Positions 41,690 through 54,423 of a DNA stretch of 64,000 bases are shown one piece after another. Every line of letters starts with the position of its first letter. Position 1 is the stretch's first letter. Both the position numbers and the translations under genes were made by a program. Location of the stretch: positions 9,925,315 through 9,989,314 of the forward strand of contig CM041199.1 of NCBI GenBank assembly GCA_023078555.1. The letters are read 5' to 3'. The notes under the pieces were generated by a model. That model was not told where the DNA came from, did not search any database, and was given only the letters and a program-made list of their open reading frames with translations. The DNA comes from Ulva prolifera. Lineage: Eukaryota; Chlorophyta; Ulvophyceae; Ulvales; Ulvaceae.

Positions 41690-43235
41690 CATTAAACTAC
41701 ATTTCCGACATTGACCTCCATTCTGGACATTGACCTCCATTTCCGACATTGACCTCCATTCTGGACATTGACCTCCATTCTGGACATTGACCTCCATCCT
41801 GGACATTGACCTCCATTCTGGACATTGACCTCCATTCTGGACATTGACCTCCATTTTCGACATTGACCTCCATTCTGGACATTGACCTCCATGCTGGACA
41901 TGGACCTCCATTCTGGACATTGACCTCCAGGACGGGTGAGACGGACATTGACCTCCATTCATGACATTAAACTACATTTCCGACATTGACCTCCATTCTG
42001 GACATTGACCTCCATCCTGGACATTGACCTCCATCCTGGACATTGACCTCCATTCTGGACATTGACCTCCAGGACGGGTGAGACGGACATTGACCTCCAT
42101 TCATGACATTGACCTCCATTTCCGACATTGACCTCCATTCTGGACATTGACCTCCATACTGGACATTGACCTCCATTTCCGACATTGACCTCCATTCTGG
42201 ACATTGACCTCCATTTTCGACATTGACCTCCATTCTGGACATTGACCTCCATTCTGGACATTGACCTCCATGCTGGACATTGACCTCCATTCTGGACATT
42301 GACCTCCATTTTCGACATTGACCTCCATTCTGGACATTGACCTCCATTTCCGACATTGACCTCCATTCAGGACATTGACCTCCATTTTCGACATTGACCT
42401 CCATTCTGGACATTGACCCCCATACTGGACATTGAGCTCCATTTTCGACATTGACCTCCATTATGGACATTGACCTCCATTCTGGACATTGACCTCCATT
42501 CTGGACATTGACCTCCAAGACGGGTGAGACGGACATTGACCTCCATTCATGACATTAAACTCCATTTCCGACATTGACCTCCATTCTGGACATTGACCTC
42601 CATTTTCGAAATTGACCTCCATTCTGGACATTGACCTCCATACTGGACATTGACCTCCATTCGGGACATTGACCTCCATTCTTGACATTGACCTCCATTC
42701 TGGACATTGACCTCCATTCTGGACATTGACCTCCATTATGGACATTGACCTCCATTCTGGACATTGACCTCCATACTGGACATTTACCTCCATTCTGGAC
42801 ATTGACCTCCATTCTCGACATTGACCTCCATTCTCGACATTGACCTCCATTCTGGACATTGACCTCCATTTTCGACATTGACCTCCATTCTGGACATTGA
42901 CCTCCATACTGGACATTGACCTCCATTCGGGACATTGACCTCCATTCTGGACATTGACCTCCATTCTGGACATTGACCTCCGTACTGGACATTGACCTCC
43001 ATGCTGGACATTGACCTCCATTCTGGACATTGACCTCCATCCTGGACATTGACCTCCATTCTGGACATTGACCTCCAGGACGGGTGAGACGGACATTGAC
43101 CTCCATTCTGGACATTGACCTCCATTCTGGACATTGACCTCCATACTGGACATTGACTTCCATGCTGGACATTGACCTCCATTCTGGACATTGACCTCCA
43201 GGACGGGTGAGACGGACATTGACCTCCATTCATGA
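41690..43235 (+). repeat. 1,612-bp HOR, copy lacking one 66-bp sub-unit (1,546 bp)
   Basis: Altered units 41,690 and 41,965 are 275 bp apart, as in every copy of this family. The segment follows the 1,612-bp unit order but has only one 28-bp unit before the CATTCATGA/CATTGACC landmark at about 42,072. The next copy has two, separated by TCCTGGAGATTG and TTCTGG units. The deficit is 66 bp. GGACATGGACC is present at about 41,898. Confidence 0.84.
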
Positions 43236-44847
43236 CATTAAACTACATTTCCGACATTGACCTCCATTCTGGACATTGACCTCCATTTCCGACATTGACC
43301 TCCATTCTGGACATTGACCTCCATTCTGGACATTGACCTCCATCCTGGACATTGACCTCCATTCCGGACATTGACCTCCATTCTGGACATTGACCTCCAT
43401 TTTCGACATTGACCTCCATTCTGGACATTGACCTCCATGCTGGACATGGACCTCCATTCTGGACATTGACCTCCAGGACGGGTGAGACGGACATTGACCT
43501 CCATTCATGACATTAAACTACATTTCCGACATTGACCTCCATTCTGGACATTGACCTCCATCCTGGACATTGACCTCCATCCTGGACATTGACCTCCATT
43601 CTGGACATTGACCTCCAGGACGGGTGAGACGGACATTGACCTCCATCCTGGAGATTGACCTCCATTCTGGACATTGACCTCCAGGACGGGTGAGACGGAC
43701 ATTGACCTCCATTCATGACATTGACCTCCATTTCCGACATTGACCTCCATTCTGGACATTGACCTCCATACTGGACATTGACCTCCATTTCCGACATTGA
43801 CCTCCATTCTGGACATTGACCTCCATTTTCGACATTGACCTCCATTCTGGACATTGACCTCCATTCTGGACATTGACCTCCATGCTGGACATTGACCTCC
43901 ATTCTGGACATTGACCTCCATTTTCGACATTGACCTCCATTCTGGACATTGACCTCCATTTCCGACATTGACCTCCATTCAGGACATTGACCTCCATTTT
44001 CGACATTGACCTCCATTCTGGACATTGACCCCCATACTGGACATTGAGCTCCATTTTCGACATTGACCTCCATTATGGACATTGACCTCCATTCTGGACA
44101 TTGACCTCCATTCTGGACATTGACCTCCAAGACGGGTGAGACGGACATTGACCTCCATTCATGACATTAAACTCCATTTCCGACATTGACCTCCATTCTG
44201 GACATTGACCTCCATTTTCGAAATTGACCTCCATTCTGGACATTGACCTCCATACTGGACATTGACCTCCATTCGGGACATTGACCTCCATTCTTGACAT
44301 TGACCTCCATTCTGGACATTGACCTCCATTCTGGACATTGACCTCCATTATGGACATTGACCTCCATTCTGGACATTGACCTCCATACTGGACATTTACC
44401 TCCATTCTGGACATTGACCTCCATTCTCGACATTGACCTCCATTCTCGACATTGACCTCCATTCTGGACATTGACCTCCATTTTCGACATTGACCTCCAT
44501 TCTGGACATTGACCTCCATACTGGACATTGACCTCCATTCGGGACATTGACCTCCATTCTGGACATTGACCTCCATTCTGGACATTGACCTCCGTACTGG
44601 ACATTGACCTCCATGCTGGACATTGACCTCCATTCTGGACATTGACCTCCATCCTGGACATTGACCTCCATTCTGGACATTGACCTCCAGGACGGGTGAG
44701 ACGGACATTGACCTCCATTCTGGACATTGACCTCCATTCTGGACATTGACCTCCATACTGGACATTGACTTCCATGCTGGACATTGACCTCCATTCTGGA
44801 CATTGACCTCCAGGACGGGTGAGACGGACATTGACCTCCATTCATGA
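43236..44847 (+). repeat. 1,612-bp HOR, full copy
   Basis: Altered units at 43,236, 43,511 and 44,165 are followed by the next copy at 44,848. The unit order is the same as at 51,278-52,889 (shift 8,042 bp). A TTCCGGAC unit at about 43,372, in place of TTCTGGAC, is shared with about 51,410 and 50,456 and is not seen in the flanking copies at 41,690 and 44,848. Three minus-strand frames give the same translations in both distant copies. Confidence 0.85.
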
Positions 44848-46501
44848 CATTAAACTACATTTCCGACATTGACCTCCATTCTGGACATTGACCTCCATTT
44901 CCGACATTGACCTCCATTCTGGACATTGACCTCCATTCTGGACATTGACCTCCATCCTGGACATTGACCTCCATTCTGGACATTGACCTCCATTCTGGAC
45001 ATTGACCTCCATTTTCGACATTGACCTCCATTCTGGACATTGACCTCCATGCTGGACATGGACCTCCATTCTGGACATTGACCTCCAGGACGGGTGAGAC
45101 GGACATTGACCTCCATTCATGACATTAAACTACATTTCCGACATTGACCTCCATTCTGGACATTGACCTCCATCCTGGACATTGACCTCCATCCTGGACA
45201 TTGACCTCCATTCTGGACATTGACCTCCAGGACGGGTGAGACGGACATTGACCTCCATCCTGGAGATTGACCTCCATTCTGGACATTGACCTCCAGGACG
45301 GGTGAGACGGACATTGACCTCCATTCATGACATTGACCTCCATTTCCGACATTGACCTCCATTCTGGACATTGACCTCCATACTGGACATTGACCTCCAT
45401 TTCCGACATTGACCTCCATTCTGGACATTGACCTCCATTCTGTACATTGACCTCCATTTCCGACATTGACCTCCATTTTCGACATTGACCTCCATTCTGG
45501 ACATTGACCTCCATTCTCGACATTGACCTCCATTCTGGACATTGACCTCCATCCTGGTCATTGACCTCCATTCTGGACATTGACCTCCATTTCCGACATT
45601 GACCTCCATTTTCGACATTGACCTCCATTCTGGACATTGACCTCCATTCTCGACATTGACCTCCATTCTGGACATTGACCTCCATGCTGGACATTGACCT
45701 CCATTCTGGACATTGACCTCCATTCTGGACATTGACCTCCATGCTGGACATTGACCTCCATTCTGGACATTGACCTCCATTCTGGACATTGACCTCCATC
45801 TGGACATTGACCTCCATTCTGGACATTGACCTCCATCTGGACATTGACCTCCATTCTCGACATTGACCTCCATTCGGGACATTGACCTCCATGCTGGACA
45901 TTGACCTCCATTCTGGACATTGACCTCAATTCTGGACATTGACCTCCATTCTCGACATTGACCTCCATTCTCGACATTGACCTCCATTCGGGACATTGAC
46001 CTCCATTTCCGACATTGACCTCCATTCTGGACATTGACCTCCATTCTGGACATTGACCTCCATTTTCGACATTGACCTCCATTCTGGACATTGACCTCCA
46101 TACTGGACATTGACCTCCATTCGGGACATTGACCTCCATTCTGGACATTGACCTCCATTCTGGACATTGACCTCCATACTGGACATTGACCTCCATGCTG
46201 GACATTGACCTCCATTCTGGACATTGACCTCCAGGACGGGTGAGACGGACATTGACCTCCATTCTGGACATTGACCTCCATTCTGGACATTGACCTCCAT
46301 ACTGGACATTGACTTCCATGCTGGACATTGACCTCCATTCTGGACATTGACCTCCAGGACGGGTGAGACGGACATTGACCTCCATTCATGACATTAAACT
46401 ACATTTCCGACATTGACCTCCATTCTGGACATTGACCTCCATTTCCGACATTGACCTCCATTCTGGACATTGACCTCCATTCTGGACATTGACCTCCATC
46501 C
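44848..46501 (+). repeat. 1,612-bp HOR family, divergent copy matching 22,137-23,790
   Basis: The copy starts with altered units 44,848 and 45,123 and carries TCCTGGAGATTG at about 45,258. From about 45,420 it follows the longer path also seen at 22,709-23,790 and 53,462-54,500, with TTCTGTAC, TCCTGGTCATTG, two 18-bp units and CTCAATTCTGG, instead of the short path of the 1,612-bp copies. It shows that two different right halves have been joined to one left half. Confidence 0.8.
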
Positions 46502-49238
46502 TGGACATTGACCCCCATTCTGGACATTGACCTCCATTTCCGACATTGACCTCCATTCTGGACATTGACCTCCATTTTCGACATTGACCTCCATTCTGGA
46601 CATTGACCTCCATTCTGGACATTGACCTCCATGCTGGACATTGACCTCCATTCTGGACATTGACCTCCATTTTCGACATTGACCTCCATTCTGGACATTG
46701 ACCTCCATTTCCGACATTGACCTCCATTCAGGACATTGACCTCCATTTTCGACATTGACCTCCATTCTGGACATTGACCCCCATACTGGACATTGAGCTC
46801 CATTTTCGACATTGACCTCCATTATGGACATTGACCTCCATTCTGGACATTGACCTCCATTCTGGACATTGACCTCCAAGACGGGTGAGACGGACATTGA
46901 CCTCCATTCATGACATTAAACTCCATTTCCGACATTGACCTCCATTCTGGACATTGACCTCCATTTTCGAAATTGACCTCCATTCTGGACATTGACCTCC
47001 ATACTGGACATTGACCTCCATTCGGGACATTGACCTCCATTCTTGACATTGACCTCCATTCTGGACATTGACCTCCATTCTGGACATTGACCTCCATTTC
47101 CGACATTGACCTCCATTCTGGACATTGACCTCCATGCTGGACATTGACCTCCATTCTGGACATTGACCTCCATTCTGGACATTGACCCCCATTCTGGACA
47201 TTGACCTCCATTTCCAACATTGACCTCCATTCTGGACATTGACCTCCATTTTCGACATTGACCTCCATTCTGGACATTGACCTCCATTCTGGACATTGAC
47301 CTCCATGCTGGACATTGACCTCCATTCTGGACATTGACCTCCATTTCCGACATTGACCTCCATTCTGGACATTGACCTCCATTTTCGACATTGACCTCCA
47401 TTCTGGACATTGACCCCCATACTGGACATTGAGCTCCATTTTCGACATTGACCTCCATTATGGACATTGACCTCCATTCTGGACATTGACCTCCATGCTG
47501 GACATTGACCTCCATTCTGGACATTGACCTCCATGCTGGACATTGACCTCCATTCTGGACATTGACCTCCATTTTCGACATTGACCTCCATTCTGGACAT
47601 TGACCTCCATTTCCGACATTGACCTCCATTCAGGACATTGACCTCCATTTTCGACATTGACCTCCATACTGGACATTGACCTCCATGCTGGACATTGACC
47701 TCCATTCTGGACATTGACCTCCAGGACGGGTGAGACGGACATTGACCTCCATTCTGGACATTGACCTCCATTCTGGACATTGACCTCCATACTGGACATT
47801 GACTTCCATGCTGGACATTGACCTCCATTCTGGACATTGACCTCCAGGACGGGTGAGACGGACATTGACCTCCATTCATGACATTAAACTACATTTCCGA
47901 CATTGACCTCCATTCTGGACATTGACCTCCATTTCCGACATTGACCTCCATTCTGGACATTGACCTCCATTTTCGACATTGACCTCCATTCTGGACATTG
48001 ACCCCCATACTGGACATTGAGCTCCATTTTCGACATTGACCTCCATTATGGACATTGACCTCCATTCTGGACATTGACCTCCATGCTGGACATTGACCTC
48101 CATTCTGGACATTGACCTCCATGCTGGACATTGACCTCCATTCTGGACATTGACCTCCATTTTCGACATTGACCTCCATTCTGGACATTGACCTCCATTT
48201 CCGACATTGACCTCCATTCAGGACATTGACCTCCATTTTCGACATTGACCTCCATTCTGGACATTGACCCCCATACTGGACATTGAGCTCCATTTTCGAC
48301 ATTGACCTCCATTATGGACATTGACCTCCATTCTGGACATTGACCTCCATTCTGGACATTGACCTCCAAGACGGGTGAGACGGACATTGACCTCCATTCA
48401 TGACATTAAACTCCATTTCCGACATTGACCTCCATTCTGGACATTGACCTCCATTTTCGAAATTGACCTCCATTCTGGACATTGACCTCCATACTGGACA
48501 TTGACCTCCATTCGGGACATTGACCTCCATTCTTGACATTGACCTCCATTCTGGACATTGACCTCCATTCTGGACATTGACCTCCATTATGGACATTGAC
48601 CTCCATTCTGGACATTGACCTCCATACTGGACATTTACCTCCATTCTGGACATTGACCTCCATTCTCGACATTGACCTCCATTCTCGACATTGACCTCCA
48701 TTCTGGACATTGACCTCCATTTTCGACATTGACCTCCATTCTGGACATTGACCTCCATACTGGACATTGACCTCCATTCGGGACATTGACCTCCATTCTG
48801 GACATTGACCTCCATTCTGGACATTGACCTCCGTACTGGACATTGACCTCCATGCTGGACATTGACCTCCATTCTGGACATTGACCTCCATCCTGGACAT
48901 TGACCTCCATTCTGGACATTGACCTCCAGGACGGGTGAGACGGACATTGACCTCCATTCTGGACATTGACCTCCATTCTGGACATTGACCTCCATACTGG
49001 ACATTGACTTCCATGCTGGACATTGACCTCCATTCTGGACATTGACCTCCATTCTGGACATTGACCTCCATCCTGGACATTGACCTCCATTCTGGACATT
49101 GACCTCCATTCTGGACATTGACCTCCATTTTCGACATTGACCTCCATTCTGGACATTGACCTCCATGCTGGACATGGACCTCCATTCTGGACATTGACCT
49201 CCAGGACGGGTGAGACGGACATTGACCTCCATTCATGA
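46502..49238 (+). repeat. Segment holding the right member of the 7,397-bp-spaced pair
   Basis: From about 46,758 to 49,049 the unit order is that of 39,361-41,652. At about 49,050 the earlier copy goes into a 28-bp unit, while this one goes into TTCTGG, TCCTGG, TTCTGG, TTCTGG, TTTTCG, TTCTGG, TGCTGG and GGACATGGACC. That run repeats 275 bp later (GGACATGGACC at about 49,172 and 49,447). The join lies inside a normal unit, so recombination was in register. Confidence 0.78.
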
Positions 49239-51277
49239 CATTAAACTACATTTCCGACATTGACCTCCATTCTGGACATTGACCTCCATTTCCGACATTG
49301 ACCTCCATTCTGGACATTGACCTCCATTCTGGACATTGACCTCCATCCTGGACATTGACCTCCATTCTGGACATTGACCTCCATTCTGGACATTGACCTC
49401 CATTTTCGACATTGACCTCCATTCTGGACATTGACCTCCATGCTGGACATGGACCTCCATTCTGGACATTGACCTCCAGGACGGGTGAGACGGACATTGA
49501 CCTCCATTCATGACATTAAACTACATTTCCGACATTGACCTCCATTCTGGACATTGACCTCCATCCTGGACATTGACCTCCATCCTGGACATTGACCTCC
49601 ATTCTGGACATTGACCTCCAGGACGGGTGAGACGGACATTGACCTCCATCCTGGAGATTGACCTCCATTCTGGACATTGACCTCCAGGACGGGTGAGACG
49701 GACATTGACCTCCATTCATGACATTGACCTCCATTTCCGACATTGACCTCCATTCTGGACATTGACCTCCATACTGGACATTGACCTCCATTTCCGACAT
49801 TGACCTCCATTCTGGACATTGACCTCCATTTTCGACATTGACCTCCATTCTGGACATTGACCTCCATTCTGGACATTGACCTCCATGCTGGACATTGACC
49901 TCCATTCTGGACATTGACCTCCATTTTCGACATTGACCTCCATTCTGGACATTGACCTCCATTTCCGACATTGACCTCCATTCAGGACATTGACCTCCAT
50001 TTTCGACATTGACCTCCATTCTGGACATTGACCCCCATACTGGACATTGAGCTCCATTTTCGACATTGACCTCCATTATGGACATTGACCTCCATTCTGG
50101 ACATTGACCTCCATTCGGGACATTGACCTCCATTCTGGACATTGACCTCCATTCTGGACATTGACCTCCAGGACGGGTGAGACGGACATTGACCTCCATT
50201 CTGGACATTGACCTCCATTCTGGACATTGACCTCCATACTGGACATTGACTTCCATGCTGGACATTGACCTCCATTCTGGACATTGACCTCCAGGACGGG
50301 TGAGACGGACATTGACCTCCATTCATGACATTAAACTACATTTCCGACATTGACCTCCATTCTGGACATTGACCTCCATTTCCGACATTGACCTCCATTC
50401 TGGACATTGACCTCCATTCTGGACATTGACCTCCATCCTGGACATTGACCTCCATTCCGGACATTGACCTCCATTCTGGACATTGACCTCCATTCTGGAC
50501 ATTGACCTCCATTATGGACATTGACCTCCATTCTGGACATTGACCTCCATACTGGACATTTACCTCCATTCTGGACATTGACCTCCATTCTCGACATTGA
50601 CCTCCATTCTCGACATTGACCTCCATTCTGGACATTGACCTCCATTTTCGACATTGACCTCCATTCTGGACATTGACCTCCATTATGGACATTGACCTCC
50701 ATTCTGGACATTGACCTCCATACTGGACATTGACCTCCATTCATGACATTAAACTACATTTCCGACATTGACCTCCATTCTGGACATTGACCTCCATTTC
50801 CGACATTGACCTCCATTCTGGACATTGACCTCCATTCTGGACATTGACCTCCATTCGGGACATTGACCTCCATTCTTGACATTGACCTCCATTCTGGACA
50901 TTGACCTCCATTCTGGACATTGACCTCCATTATGGACATTGACCTCCATTCTGGACATTGACCTCCATACTGGACATTTACCTCCATTCTGGACATTGAC
51001 CTCCATTCTCGACATTGACCTCCATTCTCGACATTGACCTCCATTCTGGACATTGACCTCCATTCTGGACATTGACCTCCATTTTCGACATTGACCTCCA
51101 TTCTGGACATTGACCTCCAGGACGGGTGAGACGGACATTGACCTCCATTCTGGACATTGACCTCCATTCTGGACATTGACCTCCATACTGGACATTGACT
51201 TCCATGCTGGACATTGACCTCCATTCTGGACATTGACCTCCAGGACGGGTGAGACGGACATTGACCTCCATTCATGA
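49239..51277 (+). repeat. 1,612-bp HOR family, enlarged copy (2,039 bp)
   Basis: This copy begins with altered units 49,239 and 49,514 and follows the 1,612-bp order to about 50,100. It then departs: altered units occur at 50,329 and 50,747, and TTACCTCC units at about 50,558 and 50,980 mark a run used twice. The altered unit at 50,747 follows a TACTGG and a CATTCATGA unit without the usual 28-bp unit, the only such case I found. The copy is 427 bp longer than the standard. Confidence 0.78.
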
Positions 51278-52889
51278 CATTAAACTACATTTCCGACATT
51301 GACCTCCATTCTGGACATTGACCTCCATTTCCGACATTGACCTCCATTCTGGACATTGACCTCCATTCTGGACATTGACCTCCATCCTGGACATTGACCT
51401 CCATTCCGGACATTGACCTCCATTCTGGACATTGACCTCCATTTTCGACATTGACCTCCATTCTGGACATTGACCTCCATGCTGGACATGGACCTCCATT
51501 CTGGACATTGACCTCCAGGACGGGTGAGACGGACATTGACCTCCATTCATGACATTAAACTACATTTCCGACATTGACCTCCATTCTGGACATTGACCTC
51601 CATCCTGGACATTGACCTCCATCCTGGACATTGACCTCCATTCTGGACATTGACCTCCAGGACGGGTGAGACGGACATTGACCTCCATCCTGGAGATTGA
51701 CCTCCATTCTGGACATTGACCTCCAGGACGGGTGAGACGGACATTGACCTCCATTCATGACATTGACCTCCATTTCCGACATTGACCTCCATTCTGGACA
51801 TTGACCTCCATACTGGACATTGACCTCCATTTCCGACATTGACCTCCATTCTGGACATTGACCTCCATTTTCGACATTGACCTCCATTCTGGACATTGAC
51901 CTCCATTCTGGACATTGACCTCCATGCTGGACATTGACCTCCATTCTGGACATTGACCTCCATTTTCGACATTGACCTCCATTCTGGACATTGACCTCCA
52001 TTTCCGACATTGACCTCCATTCAGGACATTGACCTCCATTTTCGACATTGACCTCCATTCTGGACATTGACCCCCATACTGGACATTGAGCTCCATTTTC
52101 GACATTGACCTCCATTATGGACATTGACCTCCATTCTGGACATTGACCTCCATTCTGGACATTGACCTCCAAGACGGGTGAGACGGACATTGACCTCCAT
52201 TCATGACATTAAACTCCATTTCCGACATTGACCTCCATTCTGGACATTGACCTCCATTTTCGAAATTGACCTCCATTCTGGACATTGACCTCCATACTGG
52301 ACATTGACCTCCATTCGGGACATTGACCTCCATTCTTGACATTGACCTCCATTCTGGACATTGACCTCCATTCTGGACATTGACCTCCATTATGGACATT
52401 GACCTCCATTCTGGACATTGACCTCCATACTGGACATTTACCTCCATTCTGGACATTGACCTCCATTCTCGACATTGACCTCCATTCTCGACATTGACCT
52501 CCATTCTGGACATTGACCTCCATTTTCGACATTGACCTCCATTCTGGACATTGACCTCCATACTGGACATTGACCTCCATTCGGGACATTGACCTCCATT
52601 CTGGACATTGACCTCCATTCTGGACATTGACCTCCGTACTGGACATTGACCTCCATGCTGGACATTGACCTCCATTCTGGACATTGACCTCCATCCTGGA
52701 CATTGACCTCCATTCTGGACATTGACCTCCAGGACGGGTGAGACGGACATTGACCTCCATTCTGGACATTGACCTCCATTCTGGACATTGACCTCCATAC
52801 TGGACATTGACTTCCATGCTGGACATTGACCTCCATTCTGGACATTGACCTCCAGGACGGGTGAGACGGACATTGACCTCCATTCATGA
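51278..52889 (+). repeat. 1,612-bp HOR, full copy
   Basis: Altered units are at 51,278, 51,553 and 52,207. Spacing and unit order are as in 43,236-44,847 at a shift of 8,042 bp, including the TTCCGGAC unit at about 51,410. The TCCTGGAGATTG unit is at about 51,688 and CTCCGTACTGG at about 52,632. Confidence 0.85.
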
Positions 52890-54423
52890 CATTAAACTAC
52901 ATTTCCGACATTGACCTCCATTCTGGACATTGACCTCCATTTCCGACATTGACCTCCATTCTGGACATTGACCTCCATTCTGGACATTGACCTCCATCCT
53001 GGACATTGACCTCCATTCTGGACATTGACCTCCATTCTGGACATTGACCTCCATTTTCGACATTGACCTCCATTCTGGACATTGACCTCCATGCTGGACA
53101 TGGACCTCCATTCTGGACATTGACCTCCAGGACGGGTGAGACGGACATTGACCTCCATTCATGACATTAAACTACATTTCCGACATTGACCTCCATTCTG
53201 GACATTGACCTCCATCCTGGACATTGACCTCCATCCTGGACATTGACCTCCATTCTGGACATTGACCTCCAGGACGGGTGAGACGGACATTGACCTCCAT
53301 CCTGGAGATTGACCTCCATTCTGGACATTGACCTCCAGGACGGGTGAGACGGACATTGACCTCCATTCATGACATTGACCTCCATTTCCGACATTGACCT
53401 CCATTCTGGACATTGACCTCCATACTGGACATTGACCTCCATTTCCGACATTGACCTCCATTCTGGACATTGACCTCCATTCTGTACATTGACCTCCATT
53501 TCCGACATTGACCTCCATTTTCGACATTGACCTCCATTCTGGACATTGACCTCCATTCTCGACATTGACCTCCATTCTGGACATTGACCTCCATCCTGGT
53601 CATTGACCTCCATTCTGGACATTGACCTCCATTTCCGACATTGACCTCCATTTTCGACATTGACCTCCATTCTGGACATTGACCTCCATTCTCGACATTG
53701 ACCTCCATTCTGGACATTGACCTCCATGCTGGACATTGACCTCCATTCTGGACATTGACCTCCATTCTGGACATTGACCTCCATGCTGGACATTGACCTC
53801 CATTGACCTCCATCTGGACATTGACCTCCATCTGGACATTGACCTCCATTCTGGACATTGACCTCCATCTGGACATTGACCTCCATTCTCGACATTGACC
53901 TCCATTCGGGACATTGACCTCCATGCTGGACATTGACCTCCATTCTGGACATTGACCTCAATTCTGGACATTGACCTCCATTCTCGACATTGACCTCCAT
54001 TCTCGACATTGACCTCCATTCGGGACATTGACCTCCATTTCCGACATTGACCTCCATTCTGGACATTGACCTCCATTCTGGACATTGACCTCCATTTTCG
54101 ACATTGACCTCCATTCTGGACATTGACCTCCATACTGGACATTGACCTCCATTCGGGACATTGACCTCCATTCTGGACATTGACCTCCATTCTGGACATT
54201 GACCTCCATACTGGACATTGACCTCCATGCTGGACATTGACCTCCATTCTGGACATTGACCTCCAGGACGGGTGAGACGGACATTGACCTCCATTCTGGA
54301 CATTGACCTCCATTCTGGACATTGACCTCCATACTGGACATTGACTTCCATGCTGGACATTGACCTCCATTCTGGACATTGACCTCCAGGACGGGTGAGA
54401 CGGACATTGACCTCCATTCATGA
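52890..54423 (+). repeat. 1,612-bp HOR family, long-path copy with a junction defect
   Basis: The order follows 44,848-46,391 at a shift of 8,042 bp as far as about 53,770 and at 8,032 bp after about 53,860. The change comes from an irregular stretch at about 53,796-53,830 where CATTGACCTCCATTGACC is followed by 18-bp units. Altered units are at 52,890 and 53,165, and the next module starts at 54,424. Confidence 0.8.
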
